NCBI GenBank assembly: GCA_018716625.1
Contig: DVJQ01000012.1
Location: 1-44,925 of the forward strand
Length of the DNA stretch: 44,925 nucleotides
Direction: 5' to 3'
Origin: Candidatus Galligastranaerophilus intestinavium
GTDB lineage: Bacteria > Cyanobacteriota > Vampirovibrionia > Gastranaerophilales > Gastranaerophilaceae
Shown: positions 17,837 to 27,618 of the stretch, piece after piece
How positions within the stretch are numbered: position 1 is the first letter of the stretch
Layout: each line of letters starts with the position of its first letter
The notes under the pieces: generated by a model
What the model was told of the DNA's origin: nothing
Databases searched by the model: none
The model's input: the letters and a program-made list of their open reading frames with translations, nothing else
Position numbers and translations under genes: made by a program

Positions 17837-18055
17837 ATGAGAGAATTAGAGATGACAGAGATTGAACTGAACACAATTTTTAACATCGTTTGTGATCCTG
17901 AGAAAAACGTCTATATGTTGGATAGTGCAAAAAAAATTCAGGAAGTACAAAGAATTGCTCGAATTTTTAATATTGCAAAGGAGCAGCATACAATTTCAAA
18001 GCAAATCTCGGCTCGTGCCTTGGCTGCTTTTAAAATGCTCGTAAGTAATAATTAA
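17837..18055 (+). CDS. Small hypothetical protein
   Basis: Encodes 72 residues, predicted all-helical and soluble, of unknown function. It has no cysteine pair, signal peptide or known motif. Start is ATG 17837 or ATG 17852 (MTEIELNT); neither has a convincing ribosome-binding site, and a TATAAC lies 10 nt before the first ATG, so a very short leader is possible. Its stop overlaps by 4 nt the stop of the convergent REC/GGDEF-like gene. It is separated from kdsC by 90 nt, so probably independent. Confidence 0.6.
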   Translation: MRELEMTEIELNTIFNIVCDPEKNVYMLDSAKKIQEVQRIARIFNIAKEQHTISKQISARALAAFKMLVSNN

Positions 18056-19383
18056 GGGGATGTTTTTAGACAGTTTTTAAAATTTATGTATAGTTCTTCA
18101 AGGATTTGAGATAATTTTTGAAAGTTCAGCTGCATAAAATCAAAAACTATAGAATTAGAGCTTACTTTAGCATTATTTTTGCTAATTAGGGTATCTATAC
18201 GAACTTTGTATAAGCCACCGTAGCCAATTGACAAAGAAGCCCTAACGTCATTTTTTAGCATGACAAAACTTGTGTTTTCAACTGCAGCTATATATTTTAT
18301 TTTAATGTCTTTTATTTTAGAGCTTATATAACTTTGATATTTGTCAAAAACAGGCTCAAAAACAACTTTGCACTTTTGCCTGTACGCTTGCTTGTGAAGT
18401 TTTGAAGTTTTTTCTTCGTTTGCTTCAATAACTGTTTTTTGTTCCGTTTTTTCCTCGGGTAGTTTACTTTGTGGCTCATGTAGTTGTTGCTTTGCAAGAT
18501 TTATTCCGGCATTGGGGTCTTTGGAGTGTGTGCTTGAAGCAACTATAAGCGCATTTGTTTCTTCTTTAGCTTTTTTAAGAGCCTGAGCCAAAAAGTCTTT
18601 TAACGTGTCAAAATCTTCATCTTTAATTTCAATAACAGAAGCATTTGCACCACAGTCTACACCAAGATTTGTATTTATTCTTTCAAAAATAGGATAGACC
18701 CCGTTGAGTTTTGTTTTTGGTAAGAATATGTAAAACTCGTCAACGTCTTTTATTGCAACTGTGTCATTTGCTCTTACCGATTTATTTATGACTTCTAAGA
18801 ACTCTTTCGGGTTTTTGTATCCGGGGTATTTTGAGTCCGGACTTATTAGCATGATACATGCGCTTGTTTTATATCTTTTAATTCTGTTTAGTTCTGCTTT
18901 TAAAAATTCTTCGCAATATTTCTGGGTGTATACTCCAGTGTCAGGCTGAATTATACCAAGGGTTTTCATAAATTCTTCCCTTGCTTGGTTGCCTGTAGTC
19001 ATTTCCTCTTTTTGTATACACCATATGGTGCGGATAAGTAGCTCATGGTCGTAAATCGGACATTTAATAATGTCTGTTACTCCGGAGTCAAAAGCATCTA
19101 TAATTGTTTCCCTGCCGCACTGGTCGTCAAGAAATAAAATTGGTGTTTGTGCAAAAATACTAACTCCTCTTATTTCTTTTACAAGTTTAATGGCGTCGGG
19201 GTTGTTTTTATCGCAATGAAGAATTATTACATTTGGCGGCGTGACTTTTAAAAAATTCATTGCATCTGTGAGTTTGCAATTTATAACTTTATCTAAATCT
19301 CTCAGCAGAACAAGTTTTGAACTTATTTGTTCTACAAGCCTTTCACTGTCGCTTATTACGGTTATGGTATTTGTAAGACCCAT
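18052..19383 (-). CDS. Degenerate receiver plus degenerate GGDEF protein
   Basis: Encodes 443 residues. Residues 1-125 follow the receiver fold (TVISDSE start; IIKCPIYDHELL with Lys107), but the phospho-acceptor place reads ILHCD, with His56 where Asp should be. Residues 145-290 follow a GGDEF domain (DTGVYTQKYCEEFLKAELNR, then VRANDTVAIKDVDEFYIFLP), with the signature degraded to DVDEF (213-217). A charged linker (about 290-335) leads to a C-terminal part with predicted beta strands and a final helix. It is therefore probably a signalling adaptor without kinase-driven phosphorylation or cyclase activity. GAAGGAG precedes the ATG. Monocistronic, divergent from the glycosyltransferase. Confidence 0.7.
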   Translation of the reverse strand: MGLTNTITVISDSERLVEQISSKLVLLRDLDKVINCKLTDAMNFLKVTPPNVIILHCDKNNPDAIKLVKEIRGVSIFAQTPILFLDDQCGRETIIDAFDSGVTDIIKCPIYDHELLIRTIWCIQKEEMTTGNQAREEFMKTLGIIQPDTGVYTQKYCEEFLKAELNRIKRYKTSACIMLISPDSKYPGYKNPKEFLEVINKSVRANDTVAIKDVDEFYIFLPKTKLNGVYPIFERINTNLGVDCGANASVIEIKDEDFDTLKDFLAQALKKAKEETNALIVASSTHSKDPNAGINLAKQQLHEPQSKLPEEKTEQKTVIEANEEKTSKLHKQAYRQKCKVVFEPVFDKYQSYISSKIKDIKIKYIAAVENTSFVMLKNDVRASLSIGYGGLYKVRIDTLISKNNAKVSSNSIVFDFMQLNFQKLSQILEELYINFKNCLKTSP

Positions 19384-19459
19384 TAAAATGTGACTCCTTC
19401 AGGTTTTATATTACAATGAAAAATATTATTTTTCCACTTTTTTAATTTTTTTGAAGAAA

Positions 19460-19488
19460 ATGACAAAGTTAAAAAGTTCTGCTATGCT
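19460..19488 (+). promoter_or_regulatory. Candidate promoter of the glycosyltransferase, nearly leaderless
   Basis: ATGACA (19460-19465), 17-nt spacer, TATGCT (19483-19488), then 9 nt to the ATG at 19498. The -35 is five of six to TTGACA. The expected start point leaves only 1-3 nt of leader and no ribosome-binding site is visible. Confidence 0.5.
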
Positions 19489-19497
19489 TTATTTACT

Positions 19498-21183
19498 ATG
19501 AATAAAAATAATACAGTGCTTTATTTAATACTAATACTTATTTTGGGAGTGTTGTTGCGCCTTTGGAATATTGATAAACCGGAGGGCATGTGGAATGATG
19601 AGTACCTTACTTGGTCAATTGCAAATCTAAAATTCCCGACGGACTTTTTTAAGGGAGTTGCAAATAATTGCCATGCTCCGCTTCATTACTTTTATTTAAA
19701 AGGTTGGATGTTTCTGTTTAGAGATTCTGATGTCTCTCTTAGAGTTTCATCTCTTGTACCGGGTGTTATTTCAATCTTTACGATGTTTCTTTGTGCAAAA
19801 GAATACCTTGTAAAAAAGCATGGCGAATTGTGTTCTCTGTGTGCTGCATTTATCACTGCTATAAGCGGATTTTTAATTTATTTTTCTCAAGAAGTTCGCA
19901 TTTATTCGCTTACATTTTTAATTGCATCAATTGTTTTGTATTACTCGCTAAAGGTGTTTAATAATCCTTCAAATAAAAACACTTGGTTGCTTACTCTTTT
20001 TTCCGTACTTTTGATTTTTGAACATACAATAGGATTTGTTTTTGTTCTGTTTAACTCTTGTGCGCTTATTGCTTTTATGCAAAGAAAGAAAAAAGAGAAT
20101 AACCTTACAAATAATATCATAGCGGGCATTGTTCTTTGTTTGCCGCTTGTACCGTTTTTATACGGGCTTTTTGCCCACCCGAGATATTTTAGCCAGTGGT
20201 GGGCTCCCTTTAGCTGGTCAAAGTTGCTTTTTTATTTTACGGATTTATTTTCGCCTGTGTTGAAAAATATTTCAAATGCTCCGCCAAGTTTTTTGCAGCA
20301 GATTTTTGACAATGCTTCACTAAACATTGGCTTCATAATTTTTGCCCTTGTTCCTTCCTTTATTTGCATAGGACTTCTAGTAAAAGCTTTTCAAAATGGC
20401 AGGAGAGTTAATTTATACCTTTTGACGGTTTTTGCTGCAACATTCTTAACTGTATTAATAGCTGCACTTTTTGGTAAGATTATTTTCCTTACAAAATATT
20501 TAATCGAGCTCTACCCGATTTTAATTTTACTTGTGGCTGTCGGCTGGTCAACAATGGAGTTAAAGGGCTTCAAAATTGTGCTTGCAACAGTTTTTTCGGT
20601 TTTGACACTTTTTTATATTGTTGTTTCTTATACATCTCCTGTACGACTTGTGAGGAATGAAGGGCAAAGGCTTGTTGTGAGTGCTCTTGAGGATATGAAA
20701 ATAAAAAGTAATGATAGGGTGTTGTATCTGTATTACCCTCCATCAAGATTTGAAAAGTATACGCGCGAAGAGAATCTTTTTTTTTACGCAAATTCAATAG
20801 ACAAGTATAATTTTCCCTATATTATGTATCCTACAAAATCTGATACCTACGAAGCTTTTAAAAACGGAAAGACTTTGTATAGGGATGTATTTTTGACAAA
20901 AAATAATCAAAAAATGAGTAATTTTTTGTATGGTAATTATTATTCAAAAATGAATAAAGGTGACAGACTCTTTATTGTAGAGCTCAAAGATGTAGCCTTT
21001 TTTGATGAAATAAGGCTTGAGAATATAGTTCTTGATTCTAAAGCGTACAAAAGAGTACCGTTTTTGTACCTTGTAAGTTCTTATACCAGAAATTACTCAA
21101 TAAAGAAATCTAAAGAAAATCTGTCTTACAAAGGTCACTATGAAACAGGCAGTTGGATGATTTACCTTTTTGAAAAAGTCTAA
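19498..21183 (+). CDS. GT39/ArnT-like membrane glycosyltransferase
   Basis: Encodes 561 residues. The first half is a multi-pass membrane domain (about a dozen hydrophobic segments from residue 7 to about 390); the last 170 residues are soluble. The first loop carries [10 protein letters not shown] with the acidic pair Asp34/Glu35, and [12 protein letters not shown] (59-70), both typical of the PMT_2/GT39 group that uses polyprenyl-phosphate sugars to modify lipid A, glycans or proteins at the outer face of the inner membrane. SQEVRIYSL near residue 130 also fits the family. Sugar and acceptor cannot be told. It is monocistronic and converges on clpP with a 4-nt overlap. Confidence 0.82.
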   Translation: MNKNNTVLYLILILILGVLLRLWNIDKPEGMWNDEYLTWSIANLKFPTDFFKGVANNCHAPLHYFYLKGWMFLFRDSDVSLRVSSLVPGVISIFTMFLCAKEYLVKKHGELCSLCAAFITAISGFLIYFSQEVRIYSLTFLIASIVLYYSLKVFNNPSNKNTWLLTLFSVLLIFEHTIGFVFVLFNSCALIAFMQRKKKENNLTNNIIAGIVLCLPLVPFLYGLFAHPRYFSQWWAPFSWSKLLFYFTDLFSPVLKNISNAPPSFLQQIFDNASLNIGFIIFALVPSFICIGLLVKAFQNGRRVNLYLLTVFAATFLTVLIAALFGKIIFLTKYLIELYPILILLVAVGWSTMELKGFKIVLATVFSVLTLFYIVVSYTSPVRLVRNEGQRLVVSALEDMKIKSNDRVLYLYYPPSRFEKYTREENLFFYANSIDKYNFPYIMYPTKSDTYEAFKNGKTLYRDVFLTKNNQKMSNFLYGNYYSKMNKGDRLFIVELKDVAFFDEIRLENIVLDSKAYKRVPFLYLVSSYTRNYSIKKSKENLSYKGHYETGSWMIYLFEKV

Positions 21184-21803
21184 TCTTGCTGATGGTGCTC
21201 TGTTTCATCCCTTGTTATTATTCTGTCGATAAGGCCGTATTCAAGCGCTTCTTGTGCGCTCATGAAATTGTCCCTTTCGGTATCTTTTTTAATTTTTTCG
21301 ACTTTTTGACCTGTGTGCTGAGCCATAAGCTCGTTCAGCATGGTCTTCATTCTTAAAATTTCTTTTGCTTCAATTTCAATGTCTGTTGCCTGCCCCTTAG
21401 CACCGCCTAAGGGTTGGTGTATCATTATTCTTGAATTTGGTAGAGCAAGTCTTTTTCCTTTTGTGCCGCCTGATAGCAAAAAAGCACCCATAGAAGCTGC
21501 ATCCCCAAGGCAAATTGTTGATACATCCGCTTTAATAAGCTGCATAGTATCGTAAATTGCAAGTCCTGCAGTAATAACGCCACCGGGGGAGTTAATGTAT
21601 AACATAATATCTTTTTCGGGGTTTTCACTGTCCAGCAGCAAAAGTTGCGCTACAACAGAGTTTGCAACATCGTCATCTATTTCTGAACCTAAGAATATTA
21701 TCCTCTCTCTTAAAAGTCTTGAGAAAATATCAAAAGCTCTTTCACCTCTTGATGATGATTCAATGACTGTTGGAACGTAATCTATAATTTTATATTCGTT
21801 CAT
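21180..21803 (-). CDS. clpP: ATP-dependent Clp protease proteolytic subunit
   Basis: Encodes 207 residues, normal length. ClpP forms the double-ring chamber that degrades substrates fed by ClpX or ClpA/C. The catalytic triad is Ser104 ([11 protein letters not shown]), His129 ([11 protein letters not shown]) and Asp178 (ERDNFMSA). The oxyanion motif is [10 protein letters not shown] (71-80). The N terminus starts close to the mature form ([20 protein letters not shown]), as is common. GAGGG precedes the ATG. clpX and tig are not adjacent. It ends in a 4-nt overlap with the glycosyltransferase. Confidence 0.97.
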   Translation of the reverse strand: MNEYKIIDYVPTVIESSSRGERAFDIFSRLLRERIIFLGSEIDDDVANSVVAQLLLLDSENPEKDIMLYINSPGGVITAGLAIYDTMQLIKADVSTICLGDAASMGAFLLSGGTKGKRLALPNSRIMIHQPLGGAKGQATDIEIEAKEILRMKTMLNELMAQHTGQKVEKIKKDTERDNFMSAQEALEYGLIDRIITRDETEHHQQD

Positions 21804-21948
21804 TTTTAACCCTCTAAAAAATATTACTCCTAATTATATTATTAAAAATGTTAAAAATTCAACTGTAAATACTTTTAATTAATTTGTTTGTAGTATAATG
21901 TGATACGGCGAGTTTCGCATTCATAATAGTATAAAGGAAGTTTTGATT

Positions 21949-23322
21949 ATGTATAATGTTGCAATAGTTGGCGGTGGTCCTGCAGGTATTTTTACGGCTC
22001 TTGAGATTACAAAATTAAAACCTGATTGGAAGGTTGTTTTAATCGAAAAAGGTTCAAAAATTGAAGAGCGCAAGTGTCCTATGCGAGAAGGTTTAAAACA
22101 GTGTGTTAACTGTAAAAGATGCGGACTTCTTTGTGGTTGGGGCGGTGCCGGTGCATTCTCAGACGGTAAACTCACTTTAACTCCCGATGTTGGCGGACAT
22201 TTGGTAGATTACATGTCTTATAATGACGTTGAAGATCTTATCGATTATTGTGACAAATTGTACCTTGAGCATGGCGCAACAGAAGTTGTTTACGGTACAA
22301 ACAGAGAAGAATTCGCAGATATCGAACGCGCTGCAACTTTGGCAGAATTAAAGCTTGTTCACTCTCCAGTCAGACACTTGGGAACAGAGCGTTCGTTACA
22401 TGTGCTAAAGCATATGCAAGACTACCTCAGCGATAAAATTACAATAATTAACAATGAAAAAGTTGAAAGTTTAATTGTTGAAAATGAGCAGGTAAAAGGC
22501 TTTACCACAAGTTCGGGAGAGAAAATTTTTGCGGATTATATTGTAATTGCCCCCGGGCGCGAGGGAGCAGATTGGCTTACTTGCGAATTTGAGAAAAATA
22601 AAATAGGCATGGTAAATAACGCAGTAGATATAGGTGTGAGAGTAGAATTACCCGCACCTGTTATGGAGCCTATAACATCAAGACTGTATGAATCAAAACT
22701 TATATACCATGCACCGACTTTTGGTGATGAAGTCAGAACATTTTGTATGAACCCTAACGGCGAAGTGGTAAATGAAAACTATAACGGTATTTCAACGGTT
22801 AACGGTCATTCATATGCAAACAAAAAAACCGCAAATACTAACTTTGCACTGCTTGTTTCAAAGAAATTTACGGAGCCTTTTAAAGAGCCTATTAAATATG
22901 GTCAACATATAGCAAGTCTTGCAAATATGCTTGGCGGCGGTATTCTGGTGCAAAGATTCGGAGATCTGCTTGACGGCAGACGCTCTACCGCTCAAAGAAT
23001 CAAAGAGAGCATAATAACTCCGACTCTTACCTGTGCAACACCCGGAGATTTGAGCCTTGTTTTACCCTACAGACAGCTTTTGAGTATTATTGAAATGTTA
23101 TATGCACTTGATAAAATCGCTCCCGGGGTCGCTTCAAGATATACTCTACTCTACGGTGTAGAGGTCAAATTCTACTCGGCTCGTGTACTTTTAACAAACG
23201 AGCTTGAAACACAAGGAGTTAAGAATCTCTTTACAATCGGTGACGGTGCAGGTGTTACAAGAGGTCTTATGCAGGCAAGTGCTTCGGGCGTTCATGTGGC
23301 ACGAGTTATTGCTTCAAGATAG
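21949..23322 (+). CDS. COG2509-type FAD-dependent dehydrogenase
   Basis: Encodes 457 residues. An N-terminal FAD-binding Rossmann motif VAIVGGGPAGIFTALE (4-19) is followed by a cysteine cluster, Cys43, Cys52, Cys55, Cys58 and Cys62, leading into GWGGAGAFSDGKLTL (63-77), the signature of this widespread but uncharacterised family. The C terminus has LFTIGDGAGVTRGLMQASASG, the second FAD contact. ATG 21949 is chosen over the TTG at 21943 because the AAAGGAAG site ends 8 nt before it. A TATAAT lies at 21894-21899. Substrate is unknown; cysteine spacing suggests a metal or Fe-S site, which is inference. Confidence 0.85.
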   Translation: MYNVAIVGGGPAGIFTALEITKLKPDWKVVLIEKGSKIEERKCPMREGLKQCVNCKRCGLLCGWGGAGAFSDGKLTLTPDVGGHLVDYMSYNDVEDLIDYCDKLYLEHGATEVVYGTNREEFADIERAATLAELKLVHSPVRHLGTERSLHVLKHMQDYLSDKITIINNEKVESLIVENEQVKGFTTSSGEKIFADYIVIAPGREGADWLTCEFEKNKIGMVNNAVDIGVRVELPAPVMEPITSRLYESKLIYHAPTFGDEVRTFCMNPNGEVVNENYNGISTVNGHSYANKKTANTNFALLVSKKFTEPFKEPIKYGQHIASLANMLGGGILVQRFGDLLDGRRSTAQRIKESIITPTLTCATPGDLSLVLPYRQLLSIIEMLYALDKIAPGVASRYTLLYGVEVKFYSARVLLTNELETQGVKNLFTIGDGAGVTRGLMQASASGVHVARVIASR

Positions 23323-23390
23323 TATTAATGATTATTGACACAAGTGTAAAAAACATATAGACTTGCTATAAAGACTTTTGGGGTAAGTAT

Positions 23391-23834
23391 ATGGAAATAT
23401 TTAAAATATGGGCAATAGTCGGTTTTATATTTCTCTTTATTGAAATAGCCGTTCCAAGCATGTTTTTTCTACCGCTTGGCGGTGCCGCATTTTTTGCGGC
23501 AGTTGCTGCGTTTAAATACCCTGATAACTATTGGATTCAAGGCGGTGTCTTTGCACTTTTTGCAATAATATTTTTTGTTGTCGTAAGACCTTTTATGATA
23601 AAAAAGCCCTCAAAAGACGAGCTCACAGGGGTAGAGGCAAAGTATATAGGTCAGTTGGCACAAGTTATAAAAGACATTGGAGTTGCCAACAGTGACGGTA
23701 TAGGAGTAATAAAAATTTACGGCGAAACTTGGCAGGCAAAATCATCTGACGGCTGCGAGATTAAAGCCGGACAAATGGTTAAAATCGTGCGAAACGAAAG
23801 CCTGATTATGTTTGTTGAAAAATGTGAGGAGTAA
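23391..23834 (+). CDS. NfeD-family membrane protein
   Basis: Encodes 147 residues, the short NfeD form. Three hydrophobic segments occupy about 5-25, 27-45 and 50-70, followed by a soluble OB-fold domain (about 80-145) with LTGVEAKYIGQLAQVIKD and IKIYGETWQAKSSD. NfeD proteins are encoded with stomatin/slipin homologues and are thought to work with them in membrane microdomains. Here the SPFH gene follows after 3 nt, confirming the pairing. It heads a six-gene run that continues to 28379. Confidence 0.88.
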   Translation: MEIFKIWAIVGFIFLFIEIAVPSMFFLPLGGAAFFAAVAAFKYPDNYWIQGGVFALFAIIFFVVVRPFMIKKPSKDELTGVEAKYIGQLAQVIKDIGVANSDGIGVIKIYGETWQAKSSDGCEIKAGQMVKIVRNESLIMFVEKCEE

Positions 23835-23837
23835 ATA

Positions 23838-24806
23838 ATGATTTTATTTTTTATTTTTGTGATTCTGGTTGTTGTATTTTTCTTGAGCGGATTTAAAATT
23901 GTTAATCAGGCACAAGTTATGATAATAGAACGTTTGGGACGTTTTAACCGTATATTGCATCCCGGGTTACAGTTTATCATTCCTTTTGTTGATACTGTTC
24001 GCGGTGTTCATTGGAAAAACACTCTAAGACTTGCAAATGGTGAAAGCTACAGTGTGTATCGCATTGTTGATAAAATAGATTTAAGGGAAAGTGTATTTGA
24101 TTTCCCTCGTCAGAATGTAATCACAAAAGATAACGTTACAATTTCAATTAACGCACTTTTATATTTCCAAATTATTGACCCAAAAAGTGCGGTTTATGAA
24201 ATTGAAAACTTGCCCGAGGCAATAGAAAAACTTACTCAAACAACGCTAAGGAATGTTATTGGCGAGATGGATTTAGACACAACTTTTACCTCTCGTGACA
24301 TAATAAATGAAAAATTAAGAGCAATTCTTGATGACGCTACAAATAAGTGGGGCGTAAAAATAAACAGGGTTGAGTTGCAAGATATTATTCCTCCAAAAGA
24401 AATTCAAAATGCCATGGAAAAACAAATGAAGGCAGAGCGTGACAGACGTGCTGCAATTCTTGAGGCAGAAGGTCTTAAAAAGGCTGCAATCCTTGAAGCT
24501 GAAGGTGTAAAAGAAAGTCAAATTAATAAAGCCGAAGGTGAGAAGCAGGCAGAAATTCTTGTGGCGGAAGGTAAAGCTCAGGCTCGTATTAAAGAGGCTC
24601 AAGGTGAGGCTGAAGCAATTAAAAACATAATAAATGCCCTAAGCGGAAACGGCCAGCCTGATAAATATTTAATTGCAATGAAATATATAGAAACATTGCA
24701 AGATATAACAAGCGGCAAGGATAATAAAGTTGTATATATGCCATATGAAGCAACGGGAATTTTAAGCTCTGTTGACGGAATTAAGCAAATGTTTGACAAA
24801 AAATAA
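23838..24806 (+). CDS. SPFH/slipin (stomatin-like) protein
   Basis: Encodes 322 residues. One N-terminal membrane anchor (about 1-20) is followed by an SPFH/band-7 domain (about 22-190; VIIERLGRFN, LHPGLQFIIPFVD, PRQNVITKDNVTISINALLY). An Ala/Glu-rich coiled coil follows (about 195-262; repeated AILEAEG and QAEIL units), then a short C-terminal tail. These proteins oligomerise at the inner membrane and are linked to membrane organisation and protease control. GGAG precedes the ATG. It sits between its NfeD partner and the response-regulator gene (10 nt downstream). Confidence 0.93.
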   Translation: MILFFIFVILVVVFFLSGFKIVNQAQVMIIERLGRFNRILHPGLQFIIPFVDTVRGVHWKNTLRLANGESYSVYRIVDKIDLRESVFDFPRQNVITKDNVTISINALLYFQIIDPKSAVYEIENLPEAIEKLTQTTLRNVIGEMDLDTTFTSRDIINEKLRAILDDATNKWGVKINRVELQDIIPPKEIQNAMEKQMKAERDRRAAILEAEGLKKAAILEAEGVKESQINKAEGEKQAEILVAEGKAQARIKEAQGEAEAIKNIINALSGNGQPDKYLIAMKYIETLQDITSGKDNKVVYMPYEATGILSSVDGIKQMFDKK

Positions 24807-24816
24807 AGGCACAAGT

Positions 24817-25539
24817 ATGACAAAAGCAAATAAAAGATTACTGGTAGTAGATGATGATGAACAAATAAGGGAGCTTTTGACATTCGATATTGCTCAGAGC
24901 GGATATATCGTAGATAGCGCATCTGATGGAGAGTCCGGTCTTAGGAAGGCTCTTGATAATAATTATGACCTTATTTTGCTTGACGTTATGATGCCAAAAA
25001 TGAACGGTTATGATGTTTGCAAAAATATAAGGCTGATTAAACCAAACGTTCCTATTCTTATGTTAACGGCAAAAGGTACGATTAATGATAAGACGGAGGG
25101 GTTTGAGTGTGGTGCGGACGATTATCTTGTTAAACCTTTTGACGTTCAGGAAGTTCTTTTGCATATTCGCGCCCTGCTTAGAAGGTCGGAAGGCTCTCAA
25201 GGTAGTTCAAACTCAAAAGAAGTTTTGCGCGCGGGCGATATAGAAATTCTTCCAGATTCGCTTGAGGCTCTTGTTTTGGATAAAAAAGTAAAATTAACTC
25301 CTACCGAGTTTGAGATTTTATATTGTCTTATGCAACATTTGAACAACCCTGTTACTTTAGCTACTTTGTTGGATGAAGTATGGGGATATGGTTCCGATGA
25401 AGATGTCAGAATGGTAAGGGTGCATGTCGGCTCGCTAAGACAAAAAATTGAAGCTGATACAAGAAAGCCAAAGTATCTGCATACGGTTACTAATGTAGGG
25501 TACAGGCTTACACCTTTTGGCACGATTGAGGGGGTATAA
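24817..25539 (+). CDS. OmpR/PhoB-family response regulator
   Basis: Encodes 240 residues. The receiver domain (about 7-122) has the acidic pair Asp12/Asp13, phospho-acceptor Asp56 (LILLDVMMP), Thr84 and Lys106 (YLVKPFD), all intact. A linker leads to a winged-helix DNA-binding domain (about 142-235; VKLTPTEFEILYCLM, VRMVRVHVGSLRQKIE, TVTNVGYRL). Upstream in-frame starts from 24772 lie inside the slipin gene; ATG 24817, after AAAGG, gives the normal family start. It is coupled to the kinase gene by a 1-nt TAATG overlap, so the two form a two-component system. Confidence 0.95.
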   Translation: MTKANKRLLVVDDDEQIRELLTFDIAQSGYIVDSASDGESGLRKALDNNYDLILLDVMMPKMNGYDVCKNIRLIKPNVPILMLTAKGTINDKTEGFECGADDYLVKPFDVQEVLLHIRALLRRSEGSQGSSNSKEVLRAGDIEILPDSLEALVLDKKVKLTPTEFEILYCLMQHLNNPVTLATLLDEVWGYGSDEDVRMVRVHVGSLRQKIEADTRKPKYLHTVTNVGYRLTPFGTIEGV

Positions 25540-27191
25540 TGCAAAGGTTAAAAATTGCTCAGCAAATTATAATAGTATTGCTTTTTGCGGTACTTATTCC
25601 CTTTGTTACAATTGGTCTTATTATTTCAAATATTTCTCAACAGTCCGTAAGGCGCGAGCTTAATTACAGTGCGCTTGAAATGTCAAGAACTATCGGGGAA
25701 AATATTCAGGCCTATCTTGCGTACTCTCAAAAAAAACTTGATGAGGTGTCCTCTGCCATAACTTTTATACCTTATGCAACGGATAGGGCGGATTATTTAA
25801 CAGAGATCGAGTCAAAAGATAAAAGCTTTAAAAATTTTGAAATTGTTGAACTAAAGGATGTTCCAAAAGATGATTATTTGTTTAATAAAAACGAATCTTC
25901 AATAAGCCTTTACAGCCAAATTAACGATGAATATGCACTCTGTGCAAAGCTCGATGTTATGTATATGCAAAATGCTGTTTCGGAGCGTTACAAGGAAGAA
26001 AAAAGGCAGATTTACATTCTTTCAAACGATAATGCGCTTATAGCAACAAATGCGCCTAATGCCCCCGAGCTTTCAAGACTTGTAAATAACTTACCTTCAA
26101 AAAGATCTGTTGAAAAAGCCGACTTGTTTAATAAATACAAAAACCAGCCAAGCGCCTACTATACTCTTGAAAAACCAAGCTGGACAGTTATTGTAAATAC
26201 AACAGAAAACATTACAAATGCGACGATTGATAAGGCAAGATTCAGAATTATTCTGGCACTTACTCTTGCTGCTTTCTTCATTATTGCAATGGTCGGTTTT
26301 TATACTTTTTATCTTTATATAAATATAAGGCAGTTGTTCAAAGGAATTATTGCCATTTCAAAAGGCAGCTACGAGAGAAAAATTCACCTTTTAAAAAGTG
26401 CCTTTACTCCGCATGAAATTGTATTTCTGGCAAAAGAATTTAACTATATGGCAAAAAAAATCCACCAGTCTTACCATGATTTGTCGGAAAAAAATATAGA
26501 ACTTGAGCGCTTAAATGAATTTAGGACAAATCTTGTAAATGCAATAAGCCATGAGTTCAGAACTCCCTTAACAAGTATTGTTGGTTACTCAAGCAGGCTA
26601 TTGAGGCATGATATAAAAATTGACGAGCAGACAAGAATTAAATCTCTAAAAATAATAAAACAGCAGGCACAAAGACTTTCAAGGATGGTTGAGGATTTGT
26701 TGGTTGTTCCTGACATTGAAAGTTTCAGTATCCAGTTAAACAAAGTAGAAATAAACCTTGCAGAGGCTTTGGAAAATTCTGTCTTGTATGCAAACTCTAA
26801 TAATTCTAATTTTGATGTTGAAATTTCAAAAGATTTAAAAGAGGTATATGCAGACTCTGACAGGTTGGAACAGGTTCTTATAAATTTGTGCGACAATGCG
26901 GTTAAATACAATCAGGATGATGAGCCTATAAAAATTGTTGCAAAAAATGTCAATGGTCGTCCTTGTGTATCAATTAAAAATAAATCCTTGCCAATTCCTG
27001 ATGATATGAAGGAAAAGTTATTTGATAAATTTATACGTATGGATTGCGAACTTACGCGCACGACCCGCGGAACCGGTCTTGGGCTCTACATCGTAAAGGG
27101 TCTTTGTGCCGCAATGGATATTGATTTAATACTTGATTGTGATGATAATTACTTTAACATAATGCTTGTATTCAATGACTATGTCGAATAA
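25539..27191 (+). CDS. Membrane sensor histidine kinase
   Basis: Encodes 550 residues. Transmembrane helix 1 is at about 8-30 and helix 2 at about 236-260. The 200 residues between form an extracytoplasmic sensor region, perhaps CACHE-like (SWTVIVNTTENI before helix 2). A HAMP linker (about 260-312) precedes HisKA with the phospho-accepting His338 (AISHEFRTPLTSIVGYSSRL) and an HATPase domain with LINLCDNAVKYN (N box) and RGTGLGLYIVKGL (G box). The ligand cannot be read from sequence. It is cognate to the response regulator just upstream and overlaps tadA by 11 nt. Confidence 0.93.
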   Translation: MQRLKIAQQIIIVLLFAVLIPFVTIGLIISNISQQSVRRELNYSALEMSRTIGENIQAYLAYSQKKLDEVSSAITFIPYATDRADYLTEIESKDKSFKNFEIVELKDVPKDDYLFNKNESSISLYSQINDEYALCAKLDVMYMQNAVSERYKEEKRQIYILSNDNALIATNAPNAPELSRLVNNLPSKRSVEKADLFNKYKNQPSAYYTLEKPSWTVIVNTTENITNATIDKARFRIILALTLAAFFIIAMVGFYTFYLYINIRQLFKGIIAISKGSYERKIHLLKSAFTPHEIVFLAKEFNYMAKKIHQSYHDLSEKNIELERLNEFRTNLVNAISHEFRTPLTSIVGYSSRLLRHDIKIDEQTRIKSLKIIKQQAQRLSRMVEDLLVVPDIESFSIQLNKVEINLAEALENSVLYANSNNSNFDVEISKDLKEVYADSDRLEQVLINLCDNAVKYNQDDEPIKIVAKNVNGRPCVSIKNKSLPIPDDMKEKLFDKFIRMDCELTRTTRGTGLGLYIVKGLCAAMDIDLILDCDDNYFNIMLVFNDYVE

Positions 27192-27618
27192 TATTTTTAT
27201 GCAAAAGGCAATAGATATGGCAAGACTCTCAGGAGTTGATATACCTGTCGGTTGTGTTATTGTCTGTAATGGTACTGTTATTGCAAAAGCGCACAATTTA
27301 CGTGAAGTAACAAATGACATAAGCGCACATGCAGAGATTTTGGCACTAAGGGATGCTGCAAAAAAACTTAATAACAAAATACTTGCGGATTGCTCGCTGT
27401 ATGTTACTTTAGAGCCTTGCCCGATGTGTGCTTGGGCAATTTTAAATTCAAGACTAAAAGAAGTATATTTTGGCTCTTATGACTTAAAATATGGAGCCTT
27501 TGGCTCAAAAATCAATCTTTGCCAATTGTCTGATTATAAACCAAAGGTTTTTGGGGGTATAATGGAGAGTGAGTGCAATAAAATATTAAAAGATTTTTTT
27601 TCGGAACTTAGAAAATGA
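27181..27618 (+). CDS. tadA: tRNA-specific adenosine deaminase (TadA type)
   Basis: Encodes 145 residues from ATG 27181 (in-frame ATGs at 27166, 27175 and 27199 are alternatives). TadA deaminates A34 of tRNA-Arg(ACG) to inosine. The zinc site is complete: His50 and catalytic Glu52 in SAHAEILAL, Cys80 and Cys83 in TLEPCPMCAWAI. The ASN-x-R-like loop reads NSRLKEVYFGSYD, and PVGCVIV is at 22-28. A related nucleoside deaminase is possible, but length and motifs favour TadA. It begins inside the kinase gene and overlaps the next gene by 4 nt. Confidence 0.85.
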   Translation: MSNNIFMQKAIDMARLSGVDIPVGCVIVCNGTVIAKAHNLREVTNDISAHAEILALRDAAKKLNNKILADCSLYVTLEPCPMCAWAILNSRLKEVYFGSYDLKYGAFGSKINLCQLSDYKPKVFGGIMESECNKILKDFFSELRK

